From: an uncultured Anaerosacchariphilus sp.
Lineage (GTDB): Bacteria; Bacillota; Clostridia; Lachnospirales; Lachnospiraceae
NCBI GenBank assembly: GCA_934402125.1
Contig: CAKRTY010000121.1
Span: forward strand, 1-5,410
Direction: 5' to 3'
DNA: 5,410 nt
Part shown: piece by piece, positions 1 through 5,263 of the stretch
Numbering within the stretch: the first letter of the stretch is position 1
Layout of the letters: each line of letters begins with the position of its first letter
Notes under the pieces: generated by a model
Database searches by the model: none
Seen by the model: only the letters and a program-made list of their open reading frames with translations
What the model was told of the DNA's origin: nothing
Position numbers and translations under genes: made by a program

Positions 1-240
1 ACCCACGGTCATGTGTTTAACGAGAAGAATCTGCCGCAGCTTCATAAGGGCGACATTCTGCTTCACGGACATACCCATGTGCCGGTATGCAGGGAGACGG
101 AGGATTACATCTATCTGAATCCCGGATCCGTGTCGATTCCGAAGGAGGACAGCTGGCATGGCTATATGCTTCTGGAGAATGGCACCTTTACCTGGAAAGA
201 TTTAGATGGAACAATACAGAAGGAATTTCGGCCGGAATAA
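1..240 (+). CDS. yfcE: YfcE-type metallophosphoesterase, 3' end only
   Basis: The 5' part lies outside the window; 79 codons remain, read in frame from base 1 to a TAA at 238-240. The fragment opens with T-H-G-H and continues to L-H-G-H-T-H-V-P (fragment residues 21-28) and L-N-P-G-S-V-S-I-P (39-47). These are the last two metal-binding histidine motifs and the conserved tail of the YfcE/MJ0936 branch of calcineurin-like phosphoesterases. Full-length relatives are about 160-185 residues, so roughly half is missing. The family is cytoplasmic, uses a two-metal (often manganese) centre, and hydrolyses phosphodiesters in vitro; the physiological substrate is unsettled. The gene converges on the arsR-type gene, with only 10 bases between the two stop codons. 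Family assignment is firm; the gene symbol follows E. coli usage and is less certain as an orthologue. Confidence 0.88.
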   Translation, partial: THGHVFNEKNLPQLHKGDILLHGHTHVPVCRETEDYIYLNPGSVSIPKEDSWHGYMLLENGTFTWKDLDGTIQKEFRPE

Positions 241-258
241 AATCCGGCCTTTATTCTT
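230..258 (+). terminator. Hairpin terminator between convergent genes
   Basis: A perfect 7-bp stem, GGCCGGA (230-236) with TCCGGCC (243-249), encloses a 6-base loop and is followed by TTTATTCTT on the plus strand. The stop codon of the phosphoesterase gene (238-240) lies in the loop. On the minus strand the stem directly follows the stop codon of the arsR-type gene, but the bases after it (GAAATTCC) are not T-rich. It should therefore work mainly for the plus-strand gene and only weakly, if at all, in the other direction. Confidence 0.75.
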
Positions 259-550
259 CGATGTGTTCCAGTCCCTGACACAGAATGTTGACCACATGGT
301 CGTCAGCCAGAGAATAGTAGATGGTTTTGCCGTCCCGGCGGAATTTTACCAGCCGGTTCTGCTTTAAAACCCGCAACTGGTGGGAGATAGAACTCTGGGA
401 CATCTCCAGCCCCGCGGCGATATCGTTGACACATTTTTCCCCTTCCCGGAGAACAAACAGAATCTTAATCCGCGTAGAATCCGCGAATACCTTAAAAAAT
501 TCAGAAAGATAATACACCTCGTCATCGGCGGGCGTCAGTTCGCTGCTCAA
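251..550 (-). CDS. ArsR/SmtB-family metal-responsive repressor (SmtB-type zinc site)
   Basis: This is a small winged-helix DNA-binding protein of 99 residues from the preferred TTG start at 550 (101 from the TTG at 556). Numbering below uses the longer form. The helix-turn-helix spans about residues 42-70, with recognition helix S-Q-S-S-I-S-H-Q-L-R-V-L-K, and the wing is R-R-D-G-K-T-I-Y-Y-S-L (73-83). The C-terminal helix has D85-x-H87 and H98-x2-E101. That is the same spacing and ligand set as the alpha-5 zinc site of cyanobacterial SmtB (Asp, His, His, Glu), and differs from CzrA only at the last ligand. C42 and D45 occupy the positions of the SmtB alpha-3 ligands, but a full alpha-3N site is not evident. 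Family knowledge predicts a homodimer that binds its operator without metal and releases it on zinc or cobalt binding. No efflux pump or metallothionein gene lies next to it, so its targets are unknown. The family is certain; the metal is inferred. Confidence 0.92.
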   Translation of the reverse strand: MSSELTPADDEVYYLSEFFKVFADSTRIKILFVLREGEKCVNDIAAGLEMSQSSISHQLRVLKQNRLVKFRRDGKTIYYSLADDHVVNILCQGLEHIEE

Positions 551-558
551 AAACAATC

Positions 559-564
559 CCTCCT
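559..564 (-). promoter_or_regulatory. Ribosome binding site deciding the arsR-type start
   Basis: On the minus strand, AGGAGG covers 564 down to 559. Two in-frame TTG codons follow, at 556 and 550. The first leaves only 2 bases after the AGGAGG, which is too close. The second leaves 8, which is normal, so translation most likely starts at TTG 550. No in-frame ATG occurs until residue 52, which would remove the first helices. Confidence 0.75.
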
Positions 565-592
565 TTTGGAAATCTTTGATAAAACTGTATTT

Positions 593-621
593 ATTTTAAC
601 ATAAGAAAAAAAAGGTGACAA
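593..621 (-). promoter_or_regulatory. Sigma-A type promoter for the arsR-type gene
   Basis: Read on the minus strand, TTGTCA (621-616) is followed by a 17-base spacer and TAAAAT (598-593), each hexamer one base off consensus. Transcription would begin near 586, giving a leader of about 36 bases before TTG 550. The spacer contains a T-run (A-run on the plus strand). No convincing 12-2-12 SmtB-type operator overlaps the promoter. Confidence 0.6.
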
Positions 622-790
622 GAATAATATTTGAAAATATGATGATATGAGAATATGTGTATACGGATTCATATATAAAAAACAGTGGAAAAACGTCACA
701 GACTGGAGCTTCTGAAAAAAGTGCTGTAGGGATAAAAGTACGAAGACAGCAATTTCCCAGAAAAAGGAAACTGAAATTGTCCATTATTGC
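622..790. other. AT-rich divergent intergenic stretch without a gene
   Basis: This is the centre of the gap between the arsR-type gene and the hydrolase gene. I see no credible coding sequence: plus-strand ATGs here (for example near 639) hit stops within a few codons. It contains a near-exact direct repeat, TGAAAATATG (632-641) and TGAGAATATG (648-657), with starts 16 bases apart, and a GTATAC palindrome at 659-664. No riboswitch core, including the ydaO/c-di-AMP type sometimes found before wall hydrolases, was recognised. Confidence 0.5.
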
Positions 791-819
791 TTGAAATAGG
801 GCTGAAAAACAGCTATAAT
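791..819 (+). promoter_or_regulatory. Sigma-A promoter of the NlpC/P60 hydrolase gene
   Basis: TTGAAA (791-796), a 17-base spacer and a perfect TATAAT (814-819) form a near-consensus promoter, with a start expected near 826. The spacer holds a small inverted repeat, GCTG (801-804) and CAGC (810-813). The expected transcription start is only about 4 bases before the ATG at 830, which argues that this ATG is not used and that the ATG at 869 is. Confidence 0.8.
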
Positions 820-855
820 TAAGATATCTATGAGCAGGGAAAACCATAAGAATAC

Positions 856-860
856 GGAGA
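856..860 (+). promoter_or_regulatory. Ribosome binding site for the hydrolase start at 869
   Basis: GGAGA at 856-860 leaves 8 bases to the ATG at 869. The upstream in-frame ATG at 830 is preceded by AT-rich sequence with no Shine-Dalgarno match. Confidence 0.65.
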
Positions 861-868
861 GCATTTGG

Positions 869-2071
869 ATGAAAAAGTTCAGATATACAGGTAAGAAAAT
901 TGCGGCGCTGGTGCTGGTGGGGGTTATGAGCTTCTCCATTACCGCGTCGGCGACCACAGAGTCGGAGATCAAAAAACAGCAGCAGGCCACACAGAAGCAG
1001 TTAAATGAGATCAATTCCCGGATGAAGTCCATCGAGAGCCAGCGGAACAGCGTACTGAGCCAGGTGAATTCCCTGAATTCCGAGCTGACGACGCTGGTGC
1101 TGAACATGGAGCTTCTGGAAAGTGACATTGAGGCGAAGGCGGAAGAGGTGGAGCAGGCCCAGGCAGATTACGAGGCGGCCAAGAAGAAAGAGGAAGAGCA
1201 GTATGAGGCTATGAAGCTCCGGATTCAGTACATATACGAGGAGGGTGATATGGATTATCTCTCTCTGTTTCTGCAGGCGGAGAATTTCTCGGATTTCCTG
1301 AACCGGGCAGATTTTGCCCAGGAGATTCAGACCAAGGATCGGGAGATGTTTCTGGAATATCAGGAGACCAAGCAGGAGGTAGCGGATCTGCTGGAGGAGC
1401 TGGAGCAGGAAAAGGCCGACATGGAGGATCTGCAGGAGGAGTACGAGGATCAGAAGAAGAATACAGAAGCTGCTCTGGCGCAGAAGAAGGCAGAACAGGC
1501 CGATTATGACAGTCAGCTGGCAGCCGCCAAATCCCAGGCAGCCACTTATAAAAAGCAGCTGCAGGAGCAGCAGAGCCAGCTGAAGAAGCTGGAAGCAGAG
1601 CGGAAGAAAAAAGAACAGGAGGCTGCCGCTGCGGAAGCCAAGAATAATAATAAGACAACTACAGGAACCATTTCATCCGGATCCGGCAGCAGTTCCGGCA
1701 GCGGATCCTCAGCCACCGTGTCCGGCGGCGGCTCCGGCGCGTCTATCGCCAGCTATGCCTTAAAGTTTGTGGGCAATCCCTATGTGTCCGGCGGTACCAG
1801 TCTGACCAACGGCGCGGACTGTTCCGGCTTTACCTGGGCAGTGTACCAGAATTTTGGCATCTCCATTCCCAGGCAGTCTGACGCTCAGGGACATTCCGGC
1901 AAGTCTGTCAGCTATGCGGACGCCCAGGCAGGAGATATCATCTATTATGGCGGTCATGTGGGAATCTATATTGGCGGAGGACGTATCGTCCATGCCAGCA
2001 CAGCCAAAACGGGTATCAAGATCAGCTCTGCCACCTACCGGAGTATTTTATCGGTGCGGAGATATTATTAA
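869..2071 (+). CDS. Secreted coiled-coil NlpC/P60 peptidoglycan hydrolase (CwlO/PcsB-like layout)
   Basis: The protein has 400 residues from ATG 869. Residues 1-28 form a signal peptide: basic M-K-K-F-R-Y-T-G-K-K, a hydrophobic core, then A-S-A before the mature end. Residues about 30-258 are a long, charged, Gln/Glu/Lys-rich coiled coil with an internal stretch (Y-L-S-L-F-L-Q-A-E-N-F-S-D-F-L) typical of the CwlO/PcsB N-terminal domain. A Ser/Gly linker follows (about 265-292), then an NlpC/P60 domain to the end. C318 in G-A-D-C-S-G-F is the catalytic cysteine, H363 in G-G-H-V-G-I-Y the catalytic histidine, and H375 in R-I-V-H-A-S the likely third residue. The family cleaves gamma-D-Glu-to-diamino-acid bonds in stem peptides outside the cell. 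In CwlO and PcsB the coiled coil is controlled by FtsEX; no ftsEX genes lie here, so such control is inference. The gene is a single transcription unit with its own promoter and terminator. An N-terminal extension to ATG 830 would add 13 polar residues ahead of the signal peptide and is unlikely. Confidence 0.93.
   Translation: MKKFRYTGKKIAALVLVGVMSFSITASATTESEIKKQQQATQKQLNEINSRMKSIESQRNSVLSQVNSLNSELTTLVLNMELLESDIEAKAEEVEQAQADYEAAKKKEEEQYEAMKLRIQYIYEEGDMDYLSLFLQAENFSDFLNRADFAQEIQTKDREMFLEYQETKQEVADLLEELEQEKADMEDLQEEYEDQKKNTEAALAQKKAEQADYDSQLAAAKSQAATYKKQLQEQQSQLKKLEAERKKKEQEAAAAEAKNNNKTTTGTISSGSGSSSGSGSSATVSGGGSGASIASYALKFVGNPYVSGGTSLTNGADCSGFTWAVYQNFGISIPRQSDAQGHSGKSVSYADAQAGDIIYYGGHVGIYIGGGRIVHASTAKTGIKISSATYRSILSVRRYY
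1661..1744 (+). repeat. Low-complexity Ser/Gly linker coding repeat
   Basis: Repeated TCCGG- and GGCAGC-like units encode alternating serine and glycine between the coiled coil and the catalytic domain. GGATCC occurs twice within it. Such linkers give a flexible tether, and the repeats make length variation between strains likely. Confidence 0.55.
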
Positions 2072-2099
2072 AATGAAATAAACAGACAGCGTGTACAGG

Positions 2100-2135
2100 C
2101 GTCTGCTTTCGGGAAACCGGAGGCAGGCGTTTTTT
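2100..2135 (+). terminator. Strong intrinsic terminator after the hydrolase gene
   Basis: A 13-bp stem (2100-2112 with 2117-2129, including three G-U pairs) is capped by a GAAA tetraloop (2113-2116) and followed by six T residues (2130-2135). It lies 28 bases after the hydrolase stop codon. Confidence 0.9.
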
Positions 2136-2198
2136 ATGTGAAAAATTCATTCTGATTTTCCAGGCATGTTCTCTTTTTAGAAATTTTTGAAATATCAC

Positions 2199-2227
2199 TT
2201 GACTATAATGTATATATATGATATATA
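2199..2227 (+). promoter_or_regulatory. Promoter of the GntR-ABC operon
   Basis: TTGACT (2199-2204), a 17-base spacer and TATATA (2222-2227) form a plausible sigma-A promoter; the -10 is weaker than the -35. The spacer and the -10 lie wholly inside a 31-bp palindrome, so a bound repressor would block polymerase. Other -10 choices a few bases downstream (TATACA at 2224-2229) cannot be excluded. Confidence 0.6.
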
Positions 2228-2234
2228 CATTATA
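2204..2234. promoter_or_regulatory. 31-bp palindromic operator, probably for the GntR regulator
   Basis: The arms TATAATGTATATAT (2204-2217) and ATATATACATTATA (2221-2234) are exact reverse complements, separated by ATG (2218-2220). The site spans the promoter spacer and the -10, just upstream of a YtrA-type regulator gene. Autoregulators of this family are known to bind inverted repeats over their own promoters, and the inner GTATA/TATAC halves resemble the half-sites I recall for YtrA-like proteins. Assignment to this particular protein is inference from position. Confidence 0.7.
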
Positions 2235-2275
2235 CAAACACAACACACACAGAAAAAGAGCAAGAGGAAGGGTCT

Positions 2276-2650
2276 ATGAATATCATCATCAGCAATTCCA
2301 GTGGTAAGCCCATCTATGAACAGATCACAGCCCAGATTAAGGGGCAGATTATGAATGGCTCCCTGAAGCCGGGAGAGGCGCTGCCCTCCATGCGGCTTCT
2401 GGCAAAGGAACTTCGGATCAGTGTGATTACCACCAAACGGGCTTATGAGGAGCTGGAACGGGAAGGCTTTATCACCACGGTGGTGGGCAAGGGGAGCTTT
2501 ATAAAGGAAGCAGATCAGGAGTTTGTCCGGGAAGAACGGCTGCGGGCTGTGGAAGGGCACCTGCAGGCGGCGGTGGACGCGGCCAGACAGTGCGGCATGG
2601 AAGAGACGGAGCTGGTGGACATTTTGAAGCTGTTATTTGAGGAGGCGTAG
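2276..2650 (+). CDS. GntR-family transcriptional regulator, YtrA subfamily
   Basis: The 124-residue protein starts at ATG 2276 behind GAGGAAGGG (2264-2272). A GntR winged helix fills about residues 9-77: P-I-Y-E-Q-I motif, K-P-G-E-A-L-P-S-M-R-L-L-A-K-E-L, recognition region S-V-I-T-T-K-R-A-Y-E-E-L-E-R-E-G-F-I, then the wing G-K-G-S-F. The remainder (80-124) is a short helical tail, far too small for the FadR, HutC or MocR effector domains. This length and layout define the YtrA subfamily, whose members usually repress a downstream ABC transporter operon and are relieved by envelope stress or peptide antibiotics in the Bacillus case. Here the gene is first in such an operon, with 2 bases between its stop and the ATPase start. 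The palindrome at 2204-2234 is its likely binding site. The inducing signal cannot be read from the sequence. Confidence 0.92.
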   Translation: MNIIISNSSGKPIYEQITAQIKGQIMNGSLKPGEALPSMRLLAKELRISVITTKRAYEELEREGFITTVVGKGSFIKEADQEFVREERLRAVEGHLQAAVDAARQCGMEETELVDILKLLFEEA

Positions 2651-2652
2651 AT

Positions 2653-3525
2653 ATGGGCAGTGCCATAGAAGTAAAAAATCTGACAAAACAGTATCCGGGA
2701 TTTGCGCTGAAAGATGTGAGCTTTCAGATTCCGGAGGGCAGTATCGTCGGTTTTATCGGAGAAAACGGCGCGGGAAAAAGCACGACGATAAAGGCGATCC
2801 TGAATTTGATAAAGCGGGACGGTGGAGAAATTACACTGCTTGGTGAGCCGGACGGCGCAAAGGACGAGACATTGAAAGAACAGATCGGCGTGGTCTTTGA
2901 CGAGAATTGCTTTCCGGATTATCTGAACCGGAGGGATGTGAACCGGATGCTGAAGGCCATTTACAGAGGCTGGCAGGAGGAGCGCTTTGGAAAGCTCTGC
3001 GAGCGGTTCGGTCTCCCAGAGAAGCAGATGATCAAAGAATATTCCAGAGGTATGAAAATGAAACTTTCCATCGCGGCGGCTATGTCCCATCAGGCCCGGC
3101 TTCTGATTCTCGATGAGGCGCTCAGCGGTCTCGACCCGGTGGTGCGTGCGGAGATTCTCGATATGCTCCGGGAATTTGTTATGGACGAGCGGCATACGGT
3201 GTTCCTGTCCTCCCATATCACCAGCGATATCGAGAAGATCGCGGATTACATTTTGCTGATTCATAAAGGGGAGATTCTTCTATATGAAGACAGGGATACA
3301 CTGTTGGAGGAATACGCCTTGATCCGGTGTAGCGCCGAAGAGGCCGCGAAGCTGAATCCGGCCATCGTGGTGGGTGTCCGCCAGGGCCGGTTCGATACGG
3401 AGGTACTGGTGCGAAGCCGGGAAGGACTGGAAGCAAAGGAGCATCTGGTTATGGATCGGGCAAGCCTGGAGGATATTCTTCTTTATACGGCGGGAGAGCC
3501 GGGAAATGAGAGGTGTGCGGGATGA
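2653..3525 (+). CDS. ABC transporter ATP-binding protein (YtrB-like)
   Basis: This 290-residue cytoplasmic nucleotide-binding subunit would power the permease encoded next. Walker A is G-E-N-G-A-G-K-S-T (36-44); the signature is Y-S-R-G-M-K (130-135), the degenerate form common in ABC-2 type exporters; Walker B is L-L-I-L-D-E (150-155), with catalytic E155; the D-loop is S-G-L-D (158-161); the H-loop histidine is H188 in L-S-S-H. The usual Q-loop glutamine appears replaced by D83 in V-V-F-D-E-N. Residues about 215-290 form a C-terminal extension after the core domain. GGAGG at 2641-2645, inside the end of the regulator gene, gives the ribosome site 7 bases before ATG 2653. The last codons overlap the permease start (ATGA), indicating translational coupling. 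The substrate is unknown; export or an antibiotic/envelope-stress response is suggested by the operon type only. Confidence 0.93.
   Translation: MGSAIEVKNLTKQYPGFALKDVSFQIPEGSIVGFIGENGAGKSTTIKAILNLIKRDGGEITLLGEPDGAKDETLKEQIGVVFDENCFPDYLNRRDVNRMLKAIYRGWQEERFGKLCERFGLPEKQMIKEYSRGMKMKLSIAAAMSHQARLLILDEALSGLDPVVRAEILDMLREFVMDERHTVFLSSHITSDIEKIADYILLIHKGEILLYEDRDTLLEEYALIRCSAEEAAKLNPAIVVGVRQGRFDTEVLVRSREGLEAKEHLVMDRASLEDILLYTAGEPGNERCAG
3508..3513 (+). promoter_or_regulatory. Ribosome binding site deciding the permease start
   Basis: GAGAGG (3508-3513) lies inside the end of the ATPase gene and leaves 8 bases to ATG 3522. An in-frame GTG at 3513 overlaps the site itself and can be discounted. Confidence 0.65.
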
Positions 3526-4169
3526 AAGGACTGATTTTGAAGGACTTGTATACACTGCGGCAGATGGGGAAGATCTATCTGATTTGCATGGTGTGCCTGG
3601 TGATCTGGGGCCTGGTTACAGACAATCCAACCATACTTTCCAGCCTGCTTCTGGTATATGGGCTGATGCTTTTAATTACGACAGCCTCCCACGATGAAGC
3701 CTCCCATTTTAACCGGTACGCGCTGACCCTTCCCCTGACGCCAAAGAAACTGGTACAGGCGAAATACCTGTTTGCGCTGCTTCTTTTCACGGTTATGGTG
3801 ACGCTTGGGATTCTGGTCGGCGCAGGTATGCTTGCGGTGCTGGGAGCAAAGGCAGAGATGGGGTACGGAGAGCTTCTGGCGTCCACATGTTCCATCAGTT
3901 GTATTTATCTGATGACAATTGTTTTCATATTGCCCTGCATCTATAAATTCGGTGTAGAAAAGTCCCGGTTTATATTTGTAGCGACTTACCTGCTTGTATT
4001 TGCCGGCTTCGCGCTGCTGTTCAGTATAGATAACATGAAAACCTGGCTTTCCGGACTGGGTGATCGGGGATTCCTGTCCATAGGCGCAGCCTTCGGAGCG
4101 CTGGCTGTCGTGGGGCTGATTGTGTCCTACCATATTTCCATCCGGATTGTGGAAAAGAAGGAATGGTAA
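3522..4169 (+). CDS. ABC-2 type permease, ABC2_membrane_5-like
   Basis: The 215-residue integral membrane protein starts at ATG 3522, overlapping the ATPase stop codon. Six hydrophobic segments are visible, at about residues 18-33, 38-54, 83-107, 121-140, 149-167 and 186-207. The loop after the second holds H-D-E-A-S-H-F-N-R-Y-A-L-T-L-P-L-T-P-K-K (57-76), resembling the conserved cytoplasmic motif of small ABC-2 permeases encoded beside YtrA-type regulators. The N-terminal M-K-G-L-I-L-K-D-L-Y is also typical. With one permease and one ATPase in the operon, the complex is probably a homodimer of each, about half the size of fused exporters; this is inference. No extracytoplasmic substrate-binding protein is encoded, consistent with export or sensing rather than uptake. 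The substrate cannot be deduced. Confidence 0.88.
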   Translation: MKGLILKDLYTLRQMGKIYLICMVCLVIWGLVTDNPTILSSLLLVYGLMLLITTASHDEASHFNRYALTLPLTPKKLVQAKYLFALLLFTVMVTLGILVGAGMLAVLGAKAEMGYGELLASTCSISCIYLMTIVFILPCIYKFGVEKSRFIFVATYLLVFAGFALLFSIDNMKTWLSGLGDRGFLSIGAAFGALAVVGLIVSYHISIRIVEKKEW

Positions 4170-4206
4170 GGAAAGCGCTTTCGAAAATCTTAAGAAAGAT
4201 TTCAGA

Positions 4207-4240
4207 AAAAGAGTCTGGCAAATCAGGCTCTTTTCTTTTA
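4207..4240 (+). terminator. Intrinsic terminator after the ABC operon
   Basis: An 11-bp stem (AAAAGAGTCTG, 4207-4217, with CAGGCTCTTTT, 4224-4234, one G-U pair) encloses a 6-base loop, and a T-rich tract runs to 4239. It separates the GntR-ABC operon from the carboxypeptidase gene. Confidence 0.85.
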
Positions 4241-4273
4241 TACTGAAGAACGGACAAAAGACGACAAAAAACG

Positions 4274-4279
4274 AAGGAG
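4274..4279 (+). promoter_or_regulatory. Ribosome binding site for the carboxypeptidase gene
   Basis: AAGGAG (4274-4279) leaves 5 bases to ATG 4285. The reading frame is open upstream as far as about 4120, but that part overlaps the permease gene and the terminator and lacks a ribosome site, so 4285 is the start. A TATACT at 4239-4244, at the end of the terminator T-run, might be a -10 for this gene, but no good -35 stands 17 bases upstream. Confidence 0.7.
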
Positions 4280-4284
4280 ACCCT

Positions 4285-5139
4285 ATGACCGGACGACAGA
4301 AAAAAAGAGCCTGGATTTTCACAGGAGCGGTGTGTACCATGCTTGGCATGGGTGCTTTTATCGGCCAGGTATACGCCCAGAGCCTGGAGGAACCGGTGCT
4401 GACTACGTCGGAGGAAGCGCTTCCGGATGTGTTGGAAGCGGAAGATACGAAGGATTTTGTGACAGAATACACAGATGATGAAGAAAGAACGGAGAATACG
4501 GAGGAAAATCTGCCGGAGGACTGGAATCTGATTCTGGTCAATAAGACCCATCCGATTCCGGAGGATTATCAGGTGGAGCTGAAAAGCATTGGCAGCGGAC
4601 ATCAGATTGACGCCCGGGCCTATGATGATTTCAGAGCCATGATTCAGGCCTCAAAAAAGGACGGGGTGACCATTTATGTGACCTCCTCCTACCGGGATCT
4701 GGAAAAGCAGATTACCCTGTTTGAGAAAAAGACGGATTCCTATGTGAAGCAGGGATACTCCCTGGAGGACGCCAAAGCGAAAGCGGGGCAGGTGGTGGCG
4801 GTGCCCGGCACCAGCGAACATCATCTGGGACTGGCTCTTGATATGGTTTCCTCAGAATACCGGAGACTGGACGAAAAACAGGAACAGACAAAGGGCTTTC
4901 AGTGGCTGAAAGAGCATAGCTGGGAATACGGCTTTATCCTGCGCTATCCCAACGGGAGCACGGACATAACAGGGATCATCTATGAACCCTGGCATTTCCG
5001 GTATGTGGGCCTGAAAGCGGCAAAGGAGATCTACGAAAGCGGCGTGACGCTGGAGGAGTACCTGGGCGCGAAGCCTGTCGCAGAAGGCGAGGCAGTGACC
5101 TATGATTACCGGCCGGAGAGAAAAGAAGGAGCTGATTAA
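4285..5139 (+). CDS. VanY-type D-alanyl-D-alanine carboxypeptidase (M15B)
   Basis: The 284-residue exported enzyme has a basic start (M-T-G-R-Q-K-K-R), a hydrophobic segment at about 9-28, and V-Y-A (29-31), which could be a signal peptidase site or part of an uncleaved anchor. Residues about 33-78 are a strongly acidic Glu/Asp/Thr linker. The catalytic domain runs from about 80 to 260. It has S-S-Y-R-D (134-138, substrate-binding Arg137), the zinc motif S-E-H-H-L-G-L-A-L-D with H179 and D186, and Y-E-P-W-H (233-237) with catalytic E234 and third zinc ligand H237. All residues expected for an active zinc D,D-carboxypeptidase are present. The family removes the terminal D-Ala from peptidoglycan stem peptides outside the membrane. 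No vanS/R or vanHAX genes are nearby, so this is probably a housekeeping or wall-remodelling enzyme rather than part of a glycopeptide resistance cassette. The C-terminal 25 residues are polar and lack a known domain. L,D-carboxypeptidase activity cannot be ruled out. Confidence 0.92.
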   Translation: MTGRQKKRAWIFTGAVCTMLGMGAFIGQVYAQSLEEPVLTTSEEALPDVLEAEDTKDFVTEYTDDEERTENTEENLPEDWNLILVNKTHPIPEDYQVELKSIGSGHQIDARAYDDFRAMIQASKKDGVTIYVTSSYRDLEKQITLFEKKTDSYVKQGYSLEDAKAKAGQVVAVPGTSEHHLGLALDMVSSEYRRLDEKQEQTKGFQWLKEHSWEYGFILRYPNGSTDITGIIYEPWHFRYVGLKAAKEIYESGVTLEEYLGAKPVAEGEAVTYDYRPERKEGAD

Positions 5140-5160
5140 CCGGAAAAATCCGGGAAATAA

Positions 5161-5189
5161 TTGACAATTTAAGGAGGGTAATATATCAT
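5161..5189 (+). promoter_or_regulatory. Near-consensus sigma-A promoter before the right-end gene
   Basis: A perfect TTGACA (5161-5166), a 17-base spacer and TATCAT (5184-5189, one mismatch) predict a start near 5196 and a leader of about 68 bases before ATG 5264. The spacer holds AAGGAGGG (5171-5178), which resembles a ribosome site but has no usable start codon after it. Confidence 0.75.
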
Positions 5190-5263
5190 AAAATTATAAA
5201 TGCAGTAGATTGAAATGAAGCAAAATGGACAATCTGTTACCTGATTATGGGGAGGAAAACGAC

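Noticed and set aside
647..672. ATGA...TCAT with 12-2-12 layout as an SmtB-type operator
   Set aside because: Only about half of the arm positions match, and it lies upstream of the -35 of the repressor gene rather than over the promoter; this is near chance for AT-rich DNA.
596..847. 83-codon hydrophobic open frame on the minus strand in the intergenic gap
   Set aside because: There is no Shine-Dalgarno site before its ATG, and it crosses both divergent promoters. Its hydrophobic look follows from the AT-rich sequence.
820..868. Riboswitch or attenuator in the hydrolase leader
   Set aside because: The leader from the predicted start is only about 43 bases and shows no stable hairpin or known riboswitch core.
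2187..2209. TTGAAA (2187-2192) paired with TATAAT (2204-2209) as the operon promoter
   Set aside because: The spacer is only 11 bases, too short for sigma-A. The TTGACT-17-TATATA pair fits better, and this TATAAT is explained as the edge of the palindrome.
2515..3264. 249-codon open frame on the minus strand
   Set aside because: It lies opposite the regulator and ABC ATPase genes, both of which have full family motifs and ribosome sites. Its product is low in recognisable features.
3672..4541. 289-codon open frame on the minus strand
   Set aside because: It runs opposite the permease, the terminator and the carboxypeptidase start, with no ribosome site or family resemblance; GC-rich codon third positions create such shadows.
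5140..5153. CCGGA/TCCGG hairpin right after the carboxypeptidase stop as a terminator
   Set aside because: The stem has only 5 pairs and no T-run follows (GAAATAATT). It may be a weak pause or 3' end, but does not support a terminator call.
5171..5217. AAGGAGGG followed by ATG codons, possible small upstream gene
   Set aside because: The first ATG after it (5200) is followed by CAG and a TAG stop, and the sequence lies in the spacer of a good promoter, so it would not be transcribed from there. The ATG at 5215 gives only 9 codons with no ribosome site.
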